Positions 7,721-13,979 are shown, numbered from the stretch's first letter. The stretch: DNA of 15,532 nucleotides from CAZFYZ01 sp964523735 (GCA_964523735.1 CAZFYZ010000096.1:1-15532); one strand, 5' to 3'. The notes: generated from the sequence alone by a model not told the origin. Program-made: numbers and translations.

Positions 7721-7764
7721 CCCCGGCGGGCGGTCGAACTCGCCCCCGGAGCAATGAACCGGGG
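7721..7764 (+). promoter_or_regulatory. Alternative hairpins in the isomerase leader
   Basis: CCGGGG at 7759-7764 can pair either with CCCCGG at 7744-7749 (9-nt loop) or with CCCCGG at 7721-7726, which would enclose a third stem, GGGCG 7728-7732 with CGCCC 7741-7745. The two choices exclude each other. No U-tract follows, so if this is a switch it is not a classic intrinsic terminator. Confidence 0.3.
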
Positions 7765-7779
7765 CCCCACTCGGACCTC

Positions 7780-7798
7780 GGACTTCCACAAGGAGTCC
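7780..7798 (+). promoter_or_regulatory. Shine-Dalgarno of the isomerase inside a small hairpin
   Basis: AAGGAG at 7790-7795 is 8 nt before the ATG at 7804 and fixes that start. GGACT (7780-7784) can pair with AGTCC (7794-7798), placing most of the Shine-Dalgarno in the loop and the last bases in the stem. Only five pairs form, so the control effect is speculative. Confidence 0.4.
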
Positions 7799-7803
7799 CA
7801 GCT

Positions 7804-9543
7804 ATGGCCAAAGCAGTTGCCCTCTCAGACAAAGTCAGTAAGCTCGAACGGAATTTGCCGGTGATCGGCGTGTTCTGCGCGGGCGATCCAAGGATCGATG
7901 CTTCCGCGCGCAAGCGGTGCCAGAATATCGTCAAAATGGTGGGCGACACGCTCGCCGACCGCGTGAAGCTGCCGGACGGGTCGGCTGTCAAGGTCGTCTA
8001 TGCTCCGATTCTGGTCGATGGCGAGCGGCAGGCGGACATCGTCGCCAAGCAGTTCCAGGATGCGGGCGTGAACATACTCGTCTGCACGCCGGATACCTGG
8101 GCATTTCCGCAGTTGAGCGCACTCTCGCTCCTGCAGCAGTTCCCCAAGGACACTCCGATCAACCTGACCTGTGGGAACTCGGGGCCGAAGCCGGGAGTCG
8201 TCTTCTCGCACGCAGTCAATGGCGCGATCGCGCAGTACGGCCGCCTCAGTCACCTGAACGTCGGCACATGGCCCGACACGGGAGAGAATCCCCAGATGAC
8301 CGAGGGGACGGCTGATGCCCTGGTGGATTGGGCGTTTGCGGCAGTGACGACCCAGGCCCTGAAGGGCCGCAGGGTCGTTATCTTCGGGCATGATTCGATG
8401 GGGATGGAGACGGCGCTGGCGCACATCATTCCGACGCGCAACACGTTTGGACTCGAGATCACCCGCCTCGACATGAAGCTGCTCGCGGACATGCTCCAGA
8501 AGAAGGCGTATGACGCGAAGGAACTGAAGACGCTGCGAGCGTTCATGGACAAGCACCTCGGGAAGCGTCTGGAGATCAAAGACCAGGCGGATTCCGATCG
8601 GTTCGACCAGAGCCTGGCGATCTACCTTCTGATGCGCGACCTCCTCAATGACCTCAACGCGGTTGGCGGCGGGTTCATGGGCCAGCTCGAGTGGGGCACG
8701 GATGCACGCGGTATTGCTCTGCCGGTTGCGGATGCGGCGGAGTCGTTCTTCAACTCGACTTTCGATCATAACGGCAAGAAGGTTCCGATCCCGTTCGCGA
8801 CAGAGGCCGATGTCCAAGCCTTGCTGACCATGCTCTTCTTCACCGCGCTGACCGGAGGTGAGCCACCGCTATTCATGGACTTCCGCAAGGTGTGGGAGAA
8901 GTGGGAGCTGGACGCGCTGGCGAAGAAGCTTGGCGTCAAGCTGATCGCTCCAAGGACCAAGGGCGTGCCGCAGTATGATTGGTTGCAGAAGGGGCTCGTG
9001 GACGGCAACAACTCCGGCAGCGCAGCGTTCGACTGGGCGGGGAAGCGCGGCGCGAGCGTCGCGGAGATTATGAAGGGCGTGAGCATGCCGCTCGTGGACC
9101 CGGACTACTTCCCTGGCGGAGGCAACTCGGTTACGTTCACTTCGCCGGGCGGGCTCAGCGGCATCGCCGGCCGGATGACCTACAGCAGTCTCTCGGGCAT
9201 GTTCAGCCTGAGCTGGGATGAGGCAGTCACCGCGGAAGTCCCGGAGAAGCTGTCCAAGGGCCTGCGCGACCTCACGGATAGGACCTGGCCGCACACGTTC
9301 GTGACGCCCAAGTATGCGTCCCTCTATGAGTACAAGCACTACCCGCCGGCGAACCACCTGCACATGGTTCAAGGCCTGACTCCCGCGCGGCTCGAGTACT
9401 GGATGGACCTGAACAACGTCCTCTCCCAGGCACCTTGGGCAGCAAGGCCGAAGTTCATCGAAGGCGTCGACCGCCCGACCCCGCTGCTGTACTTGGCCAA
9501 TGGCGGTGAGGACGCAGCGAAGATGTTGCTGGCGAAGGGGTAG
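7804..9543 (+). CDS. L-fucose isomerase family protein
   Basis: Members interconvert aldoses and ketoses (L-fucose/L-fuculose, also D-arabinose/D-ribulose) with a divalent metal, usually Mn2+. The 579-residue length is near that of E. coli FucI (591). Two N-terminal Rossmann-like domains precede a C-terminal beta-barrel domain. Metal ligands align with those of E. coli FucI (Glu337, Asp361, His528): E334 in PFATEADVQ, D359 in FMDFRKVW and H518 in PANHLHM. Other conserved blocks are STFDHNGKKVPIPFATE, NSGSAAFDW, PDYFPGGGNSVTF and TWPHTF. The start is set by AAGGAG 8 nt upstream. It is divergent from the GH130 phosphorylase. No fucK or fucA is nearby, so the true sugar is open and I give no gene symbol. 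The gene ends just before the REP/RAYT cassette. Confidence 0.88.
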   Translation: MAKAVALSDKVSKLERNLPVIGVFCAGDPRIDASARKRCQNIVKMVGDTLADRVKLPDGSAVKVVYAPILVDGERQADIVAKQFQDAGVNILVCTPDTWAFPQLSALSLLQQFPKDTPINLTCGNSGPKPGVVFSHAVNGAIAQYGRLSHLNVGTWPDTGENPQMTEGTADALVDWAFAAVTTQALKGRRVVIFGHDSMGMETALAHIIPTRNTFGLEITRLDMKLLADMLQKKAYDAKELKTLRAFMDKHLGKRLEIKDQADSDRFDQSLAIYLLMRDLLNDLNAVGGGFMGQLEWGTDARGIALPVADAAESFFNSTFDHNGKKVPIPFATEADVQALLTMLFFTALTGGEPPLFMDFRKVWEKWELDALAKKLGVKLIAPRTKGVPQYDWLQKGLVDGNNSGSAAFDWAGKRGASVAEIMKGVSMPLVDPDYFPGGGNSVTFTSPGGLSGIAGRMTYSSLSGMFSLSWDEAVTAEVPEKLSKGLRDLTDRTWPHTFVTPKYASLYEYKHYPPANHLHMVQGLTPARLEYWMDLNNVLSQAPWAARPKFIEGVDRPTPLLYLANGGEDAAKMLLAKG

Positions 9544-9608
9544 GCGTGCTTTTCGAATCGCTGAGACGCTGACAGGCTGAATGCGCTGAAGTGGAGCCTT
9601 CGCCCGTT

Positions 9609-9634
9609 GTTTCGGGGTCACCCTGACCCGAAAC
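9609..9634 (+). repeat. REP-like palindrome, copy 1
   Basis: Outer stem GTTTCGG/CCGAAAC, one bulged G, inner stem GTCA/TGAC, loop CCC: 11 pairs with one bulge. The imperfect, asymmetric shape is typical of REP elements recognised by RAYT proteins. Confidence 0.8.
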
Positions 9635-9708
9635 CATCGGACGCACAGCCCTCGGTCGGCTGATAAGGTAGGTCCCGTCGTCTGGGTCTAGCTCGTTCCG
9701 TTCCCGTT

Positions 9709-9734
9709 GTTTCGGGGTCACCCTGACCCGAAAC
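9709..9734 (+). repeat. REP-like palindrome, copy 2
   Basis: The sequence is identical to copy 1 and lies exactly 100 bp downstream in the same orientation, within the second tandem unit. As in copy 1, CGTT precedes it and CATC follows. Confidence 0.8.
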
Positions 9735-9802
9735 CATCGAACGCACTGCCCTCGGTCGGCTGATAGAGTAGGTCCCGTCGTCTGGGTCTAGCTCGTTCCG
9801 TT

Positions 9803-9828
9803 GTTTCGGGGTCACCCTGACCCGAAAC
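9803..9828 (+). repeat. REP-like palindrome, copy 3
   Basis: The sequence is identical to copies 1 and 2 and lies 94 bp after copy 2 in the same orientation. It ends 13 bp before the RAYT start codon, so it would sit in or overlap the 5' untranslated region and could affect translation. Confidence 0.8.
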
Positions 9829-9841
9829 AACTGGTGAGATC

Positions 9842-10351
9842 ATGAAGTGGAAGAACCTCGCATGTGGCACCGGTACGTTCTTCATCACGGCCAGCATCGC
9901 CGGCCACCGGCCGCTGTTACAGCATGAGGCCGCGCGGCAACTGGTCTTGGCAGACTTCGACTTCTATCGAAAGAAGTACGAGTGCAGGATACCTGCCTAC
10001 GTCATAATGCCCGAGCACTATCATGTGGTTGTGGACCTGAACGAACCGGCGGATCTGCGCGGATGGCTGCGCGACGTGCAGAGCCACTCGGGCAAGGTTC
10101 TTCGCGACTGGCTCAAGGCAGGTGTGTCCGGCATTTCCTCCGGAGATGGGCCGATCTGGAAGGAGCAGGCCAGAGCGTTCGGTATCCTGACTGAGAACGC
10201 CCTGCGCACAAAGATCAACTACCTGCACGCGAATCCTGTCCGGCGGGGTCTTGTTGCGGAGCCGGGTGAATGGGAGTGGTCGAGTTGGCGCAGCTACTAT
10301 CTGGATGACGACGCCGGGTTCCATGTTGACCGGATCGACGCGTTCCTGTGA
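9842..10351 (+). CDS. REP-associated tyrosine transposase (RAYT, Y1 HUH nuclease family)
   Basis: RAYTs are single-strand DNA nucleases related to IS200/IS605 TnpA that bind and cut REP hairpins. The 169-residue length is usual. The metal-binding HUH motif is H59-Y-H61 in MPEHYHVVV. The catalytic tyrosine is Y127 in NYLHANPVRRGLV, the hallmark of the family (often written YIHNNPVRAGLV). A typical WEWSSWRSYY block follows. All key residues are present, so the protein may be active. The ATG at 9842 has GGTGAG 3 nt upstream, a close but usable site. REP-like hairpins lie on both sides (three upstream, two downstream inverted), the arrangement expected for a RAYT and its cognate targets. Confidence 0.92.
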   Translation: MKWKNLACGTGTFFITASIAGHRPLLQHEAARQLVLADFDFYRKKYECRIPAYVIMPEHYHVVVDLNEPADLRGWLRDVQSHSGKVLRDWLKAGVSGISSGDGPIWKEQARAFGILTENALRTKINYLHANPVRRGLVAEPGEWEWSSWRSYYLDDDAGFHVDRIDAFL

Positions 10352-10363
10352 TCGGGGCTTGGG

Positions 10364-10389
10364 GTTTCGGGTCAGGGTGACCCCGAAAC
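10364..10389 (-). repeat. REP-like palindrome, copy 4 (inverted)
   Basis: This is the exact reverse complement of copies 1-3, 12 bp past the RAYT stop. The unpaired base is the C opposite the bulged G of the other orientation. Confidence 0.8.
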
Positions 10390-10413
10390 AACAGTTTGGC
10401 GCTTGCCGCAGTG

Positions 10414-10439
10414 GTTTCGGGTCGGGGCGACGCCGAAAC
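10414..10439 (-). repeat. REP-like palindrome, copy 5 (inverted, variant)
   Basis: It lies 50 bp after copy 4 and differs at three positions. Two of them (A to G at 10424 and T to C at 10428) convert the innermost A-T pair to G-C and keep the stem intact. The third (C to G at 10432) falls on the bulged base. This pattern supports selection on the hairpin. Confidence 0.75.
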
Positions 10440-10508
10440 AATGGTGCTTGGGCGTGGATGCTCGGCTCAAGCGCACTCAAGACCTCAGCGACTCAGCGAT
10501 TCAGACGC

Positions 10509-12365
10509 CTACCTATTCTTCCTCTCCTCCAGCCTCCGATCCAACGAAGACAGTATCCGCTTCCGGAACCTGAGCGCGTCGGGGGTGACTTCGAGGAGTT
10601 CGTCGTCGCCGAGGAACGAGAGCGCTTGCTCGAGCGTGAACTGGCGCGGCGGGGTGATCATCACAGTCGCGTCTTCGGTCGAAGAGCGCATGTTGGTCTG
10701 TTTCTTTGACTTCGTGATATTGACGAGCATATCGTCCGCGCGGGAGTTCTCGCCCACGATCTGCCCCTGGTAGACCTCATCGCCAGGTGAGACGAAGAGG
10801 GTCGATCGCTCCTGCAGCGGGGCGATGGCGTAGGCCGTGCATCGGCCGGGTTCTTTCGAGACAAGACTGCCGCGCGTGCGAGTAACGACGTCGCCTCGGT
10901 GCGGGCCATACTCGCGGAAGAGGCGGGACATAATCCCCAGGCCCGCTGTGAGCGTCATGAACTCTGTTCGGAAGCCGATCAGCCCTCGCGTCGGCGCCTC
11001 GAAAATCAGCCGGTTGATGCCCGCGTCGTCTTTGGTCATCGAGATCATCTCAGCCTTCCGCGCGGATAGCTCCTGGATCACCGGCCCGACCGCGTCATCG
11101 TGGATGTCGATCGTCACTTCTTCGATCGGCTCGCAGAGGACGCCATCGATCTTCTTCGTGATGACCCTCGGCTTGCTGACCGCGACCTCGTAGCTCTCGC
11201 GGCGCATGGTCTCGAGCAGGATCGCGAGCTGAAGCTCGCCCCGGCCTGAGACACACAGCGAGTCCGGGCTGCCGGTCGGCTCGACGCGCAGGCTGATGTT
11301 GGTCTTGACCTCGCGGTGCAGCCTCGCGGAGATGTTGCGCATCGTCACATACTTGCCGCTCTTGCCCGCCCAGGGGCTGGTGTTGACGATGAAGTCCATC
11401 GCGACCGTGGGCTCGTCGATCTGGATCAGGTCCAGCGCCTCGGGCTCGTAGGGGTCTGCGATAGTCTCGCCGATGTGGACCTCATCGTAGCCAGCCAGAA
11501 GCACGATCTCGCCTGCCGAAGCTTCCTCGACGTCCACGCGCTTCAGCCCCTCATAGATGAAGACGCGGGTGACCGGAAAGCGGTCAACCGAGCCGTCACG
11601 CTTGCAGATTGCGAATGGCTCACCGCGCTTGACGGTGCCGCGCAGTATCTTCCCTCCGAAGAGTCGGCCAAGGTGGTCATCGTAGTCGAGGCTGGTCACC
11701 TGGAGCTGGAACGGCTTGTCGATGTCGGCCTCAGGCGGCGGCACGTGCTCCAGGATCATCTGGAAGAGGTGGTCGATGTCGTCCTTCTCGTGTTCGGGGT
11801 CGAGGACCGCGTAGCCCTCTGTTGCCGAGGCGAAGATGAACGGGAAGTCCAGGTGCTCCTCGTCGCAGCCAAGTTCCAGCAGGAGGCCGAGGACCTCGTC
11901 AACTACTTCCCAGGATCTTGCGCCAGGCCGGTCTATCTTGTTCACGACCACGATAGGCTTGAGCTTGAGCTGGAGGGCTTTCTTGAGCACGAATCGCGTC
12001 TGAGGCATCGGCCCTTCGCACGCGTCCACGACCAGCAGCACGCCATCGACCGAGCGAAGCACGCGCTCGACCTCTCCCCCGAAGTCGGAGTGGCCTGGCG
12101 TGTCGACGATGTTGATCTTTACGTCGTTATAGTGGACGGCGGTGACTTTGGAGAGGATCGTGATACCCTTCTCGCGCTCAAGGTCGCCGGAGTCCATCAC
12201 GCGCTCGGCAATCACCTGGTTACTCCTGAACGTGCCGCTCTGCCGCAGGATTACGTCCACAAGCGTGGTCTTGCCGTGATCGACATGCGCTATGATCGCC
12301 ACGTTGCGCATGTCGGCGCGGACGTGGGCGGGGTTTTGCTGTGCTGCTGATTCTGTAGTGCTCAT
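10509..12365 (-). CDS. typA: Ribosome-associated GTPase TypA/BipA
   Basis: TypA/BipA is a translational GTPase related to EF-G and LepA that binds ribosomes and helps 50S assembly and stress or cold adaptation. The 618-residue length is typical. GTPase motifs: Walker A AHVDHGKT (26-33), switch-I region with EREKGITI, DTPGH, NKID, and a G5-like SATEG. Then follow domain II (GRLFGGKILRGTVKRGE), EF-G-like domains III and V (SGRGELQLAILLETMRRE, EAPTRGLIGFRTEF) and the BipA-specific C-terminal domain (TKSKKQTNMRSSTEDA; PDALRFRKRIL). The ATG at 12365 has AGGAG only 3 nt away; the next in-frame Met at residue 19 lacks a binding site. It converges with the RAYT cassette. Confidence 0.96.
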   Translation of the reverse strand: MSTTESAAQQNPAHVRADMRNVAIIAHVDHGKTTLVDVILRQSGTFRSNQVIAERVMDSGDLEREKGITILSKVTAVHYNDVKINIVDTPGHSDFGGEVERVLRSVDGVLLVVDACEGPMPQTRFVLKKALQLKLKPIVVVNKIDRPGARSWEVVDEVLGLLLELGCDEEHLDFPFIFASATEGYAVLDPEHEKDDIDHLFQMILEHVPPPEADIDKPFQLQVTSLDYDDHLGRLFGGKILRGTVKRGEPFAICKRDGSVDRFPVTRVFIYEGLKRVDVEEASAGEIVLLAGYDEVHIGETIADPYEPEALDLIQIDEPTVAMDFIVNTSPWAGKSGKYVTMRNISARLHREVKTNISLRVEPTGSPDSLCVSGRGELQLAILLETMRRESYEVAVSKPRVITKKIDGVLCEPIEEVTIDIHDDAVGPVIQELSARKAEMISMTKDDAGINRLIFEAPTRGLIGFRTEFMTLTAGLGIMSRLFREYGPHRGDVVTRTRGSLVSKEPGRCTAYAIAPLQERSTLFVSPGDEVYQGQIVGENSRADDMLVNITKSKKQTNMRSSTEDATVMITPPRQFTLEQALSFLGDDELLEVTPDALRFRKRILSSLDRRLEERKNR

Positions 12366-12386
12366 TGTCTCCTATTAGACGCCAAA

Positions 12387-12419
12387 GGCGGCCAGGGCTC
12401 GCGTGCAGCCTCGGCCGCC
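12387..12419 (-). promoter_or_regulatory. Leader hairpin upstream of typA
   Basis: GGCGGCC (12387-12393) pairs with GGCCGCC (12413-12419). After a mismatch and a wobble, GGCT (12396-12399) pairs with AGCC (12407-12410) around a 7-nt loop. It lies 21 bp upstream of the typA start codon on the minus strand, followed by TTT. It could be a 5'-UTR element, an attenuator, or a terminator for transcription arriving from the zinc-ribbon gene. Confidence 0.45.
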
Positions 12420-12447
12420 AGGCAATCTCTGTCTTGTATGCTCCTAT

Positions 12448-12645
12448 GTCATTTCGAGCAGCGCGAGAAATCTGCTTCTCAGGGTCCGGACCTCACCCCC
12501 TGCCCCTCTCCTACGAAGAGAGGGGGGAAAGCGGATTTCTCACTCCTTCGGAAATGCGGAGCATTTCCGTTCCCTTCGCGGCGAACACGACAGCGCTGCG
12601 GAGCAGTCGCGAGAGTGTTCATGCCGCGATTGCGTTCGAAACGAC
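12448..12645. repeat. Composite inverted-repeat element (MITE-like) with nested palindromes
   Basis: The left arm 12448-12477 (outer GTCATTTCGA, inner GAGAAATCTGCTT) faces an inner right arm at 12529-12541 (AAGCGGATTTCTC, one mismatch) and a separated outer end GCGTTCGAAACGAC at 12632-12645. Between the arms is a perfect 8-bp hairpin, CCCCTCTC 12503-12510 with GAGAGGGG 12518-12525. Downstream is a 9-bp hairpin, CGGAAATGC 12549-12557 with GCATTTCCG 12561-12569. It looks like one repeat invaded by others. The element ends 5 bp before the stop of the zinc-ribbon gene and fills most of the 285-bp gap to typA. No gene is supported here; short ORFs across it are translations of the repeat. Confidence 0.75.
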
Positions 12646-12650
12646 GCAGG

Positions 12651-13904
12651 TTAAAGGTTCTCCTGGTGTCTCAGGTTGTCCCGGACCTCCTGGGCCTCGG
12701 GACTGTCCGGCGCGATCTCCAGGACGCGGTTCCAGTACTTCTGAGCCGTCTCCGCTACGCCACCTTCGTTGTACATGTAGCCGAGGGAAAGCAGGGCGGT
12801 GAGGTCCTTAGGATCAAGCCTGAGCGTGGTCTCGTACTCGCTCAGCGCCTCATCGTCTTCCTCGTTCTCATCGAGGGCAACTGCCAGATTGCAGTGGTAT
12901 GAAGCGTTGTCGGGCTGCATGGCGGCCGCCCTGCGGAACTCTTCGATCGCAGCGTCGATGTCCTCGTCCTCGAATAGCTCGCGCCCTCGCTGGTTGTGCT
13001 CCTCGGCTGAGAGGTTCTGGGCGATCACCGGCGGATGGTACTCCTCGTCTTCTGTCCTTGAGTTCGTGGCAACTTCCTGATTTGCCGTGCGCATCTCCTG
13101 CAGTCTGCGCTGGGCCGCTCGCGCCGCGCCTGCATCCAATCTATCCGAGCCCAGCAGTCTTCCGCAGTTGCCGCAGTGCCTGTAATCGGCAATTATGCGC
13201 GCTCCACAGGCAACACAGGACGTCTGCCGCAGCGATCCGCACTGTGTGCAGTAGGTGTACCAACCGGCCACTCTAGCTCCGCACTTCGCGCACTCGACGC
13301 TGGATTCCGTCATCTGCACGCCGCACTGGCGGCAGAACTTGGAGCCTTTGGGCGTCGGGGCACCGCAGTGTTCGCAGAGTGCGCGGAGTTGGGTGCCGCA
13401 TTGGATGCAGAAAGCCCAGGTGTCTTCGACAGCGGTACCGCATTGCGAGCAGGCCTTGGCCACGGCGTCAGAGACGCCGCCTGCCAACCTGTTTGTAGGG
13501 GGGTTCTCTGAACCCCCGCCCCGGGTGTCAGAGACGCCAGCTACAACCTTCTGACTGATGAACTCTGCTGCCTGCCTGAACTTCTCCAAATCGTAGGTCG
13601 GAAAGTAGACTCTGGCCTCGTCCGGGTTGGTGACGGCCTGCGTCAACTTCAGCTCTATGTACCCGCCGGTGCCTGACGCGGCAGCCTCTGCGCCGGTGAC
13701 GCCGATGAGCGGATGGGCATTGACGGTGCACCCGGGGCCGGAGTCGCAGTCGCGGATCACGAACGCTCGCCTGTCGGTCACTGCCAGCGCTTCGCCGAAG
13801 CTGCCCGGCAGCGACACCATTACGGTCTCGCCCGGCATCAACTGGCTCTCGAGCTCCTGGGAGAGGAGCATCGACAGGTCACGCTTGAGCATGCTGATAT
13901 CCAT
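12651..13904 (-). CDS. PH-like domain, four zinc ribbons and TPR repeats protein
   Basis: The 417-residue product starts at the ATG at 13904 with AGGAG 9 nt upstream. Residues ~1-118 resemble a bacterial PH-like domain (AVTDRRAFVIRD, then VYFPTYDLEKFRQAAEFI). Four zinc ribbons follow, each with two CxxC pairs: C152/C155+C166/C169, C177/C180+C191/C194, C205/C208+C219/C222 and C230/C233+C244/C247. A charged linker (~252-300) leads to about three TPRs (AEEHNQRGRELFEDEDIDA to APDSPEAQEV). There is no signal peptide or membrane span. The build suggests a cytoplasmic scaffold or adaptor: zinc ribbons and TPRs bind proteins or nucleic acids, and PH-like domains often sit near membranes. The precise role is unknown. 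It lies downstream of a histidine kinase on the same strand (94-bp gap with a hairpin). Residues ~121-147 are encoded by a repeat insertion. Confidence 0.85.
   Translation of the reverse strand: MDISMLKRDLSMLLSQELESQLMPGETVMVSLPGSFGEALAVTDRRAFVIRDCDSGPGCTVNAHPLIGVTGAEAAASGTGGYIELKLTQAVTNPDEARVYFPTYDLEKFRQAAEFISQKVVAGVSDTRGGGSENPPTNRLAGGVSDAVAKACSQCGTAVEDTWAFCIQCGTQLRALCEHCGAPTPKGSKFCRQCGVQMTESSVECAKCGARVAGWYTYCTQCGSLRQTSCVACGARIIADYRHCGNCGRLLGSDRLDAGAARAAQRRLQEMRTANQEVATNSRTEDEEYHPPVIAQNLSAEEHNQRGRELFEDEDIDAAIEEFRRAAAMQPDNASYHCNLAVALDENEEDDEALSEYETTLRLDPKDLTALLSLGYMYNEGGVAETAQKYWNRVLEIAPDSPEAQEVRDNLRHQENL
13464..13538. repeat. Cluster of three triloop hairpins within the coding sequence
   Basis: Three hairpins lie in 75 bp: GGCGTC-AGA-GACGCC (13464-13478, perfect), GGGGGTTC-TCT-GAACCCCC (13499-13517, wholly paired) and GGTGTC-AGA-GACGCC (13524-13538, one wobble). 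All have an AGA or TCT triloop. The two outer ones are near-identical direct repeats. They encode a Gly/Ser/Pro-rich linker in frame between the PH-like domain and the zinc ribbons. Confidence 0.7.
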
Positions 13905-13906
13905 GG

Positions 13907-13919
13907 GAGGAATCTCCTC
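13907..13919 (-). promoter_or_regulatory. Ribosome binding site in a small palindrome
   Basis: Before the ATG at 13904 the minus strand reads GAGGA-GAT-TCCTC, so the Shine-Dalgarno AGGAG can pair with bases between it and the start codon. Only five pairs form, so control is a weak inference, but the site supports the chosen start. Confidence 0.4.
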
Positions 13920-13926
13920 TGGTTAT

Positions 13927-13979
13927 GAGTGTGAGTTTCGAGTTGGCGTGAATCCGGCCCAACTCAAAACTCAACACTC
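13927..13979. repeat. Intergenic inverted repeat
   Basis: Arm 13927-13946 and arm 13959-13979 are complementary over about 20 bp with one mismatch and one single-base bulge, around a 12-nt spacer. The AACTC-rich arm continues as AACTCAAAACT to 13991. It sits between the kinase stop and the zinc-ribbon gene. Without a U-tract it is more like a small palindromic repeat than a terminator, though it could end or slow transcription. Confidence 0.65.

Larger units (their letters stand above)
9603..9802. repeat. Two tandem copies of a 100-bp unit, each carrying a REP hairpin
   Basis: The unit starting at 9603 repeats exactly 100 bp later at 9703 with only a few differences (for example GG/GA after CATC, ACAG/ACTG, and TAAGGT/TAGAGT). 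A third partial copy begins near 9803 after losing 6 bp (TTCCCG) relative to the second junction. The non-palindromic part contains CCCTCGGTCGGCTGAT and TCGTCTGGGTCTAGCTCG. The unit is too long and has no spacers, so this is not a CRISPR array. Confidence 0.85.
9555..10502. mobile_element. REP/RAYT cassette bounded by an imperfect inverted repeat
   Basis: The unit contains a RAYT gene, three REP-like hairpins upstream in one orientation and two downstream in the opposite orientation. Its outer edges carry a 19-nt inverted repeat, 9555-9573 and 10484-10502, agreeing at 17 of 19 positions (core GAATCGCTGAG). The left edge is 12 bp after the isomerase stop and the right edge 6 bp after the typA stop, so the cassette fills the space between two convergent genes. 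RAYT/REP units are known as domesticated, mostly single-copy relatives of IS200/IS605. Whether the outer repeat is a true boundary is inference. Confidence 0.65.

Noticed and set aside
7825..8817. Minus-strand open frame of 330 codons
   Set aside because: It is antisense to the well-conserved isomerase gene, has no family motif and no start signal.
9603..9828. Regularly spaced repeats that might suggest a CRISPR array
   Set aside because: The whole 100-bp unit is repeated, with no unique spacers; the palindromes are REP-like and sit beside a RAYT gene.
11316..12350. Long plus-strand open frame of 344 codons
   Set aside because: It is antisense to typA, whose protein is unmistakable; long shadow frames are expected in GC-rich coding DNA.
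12365..12902. Overlapping plus-strand open frames containing CHFEQREKSAS-like or SPPAPLLRREGG-like peptides
   Set aside because: These are translations of the composite palindromic repeat and of antisense zinc-ribbon gene sequence, a common cause of false gene calls.
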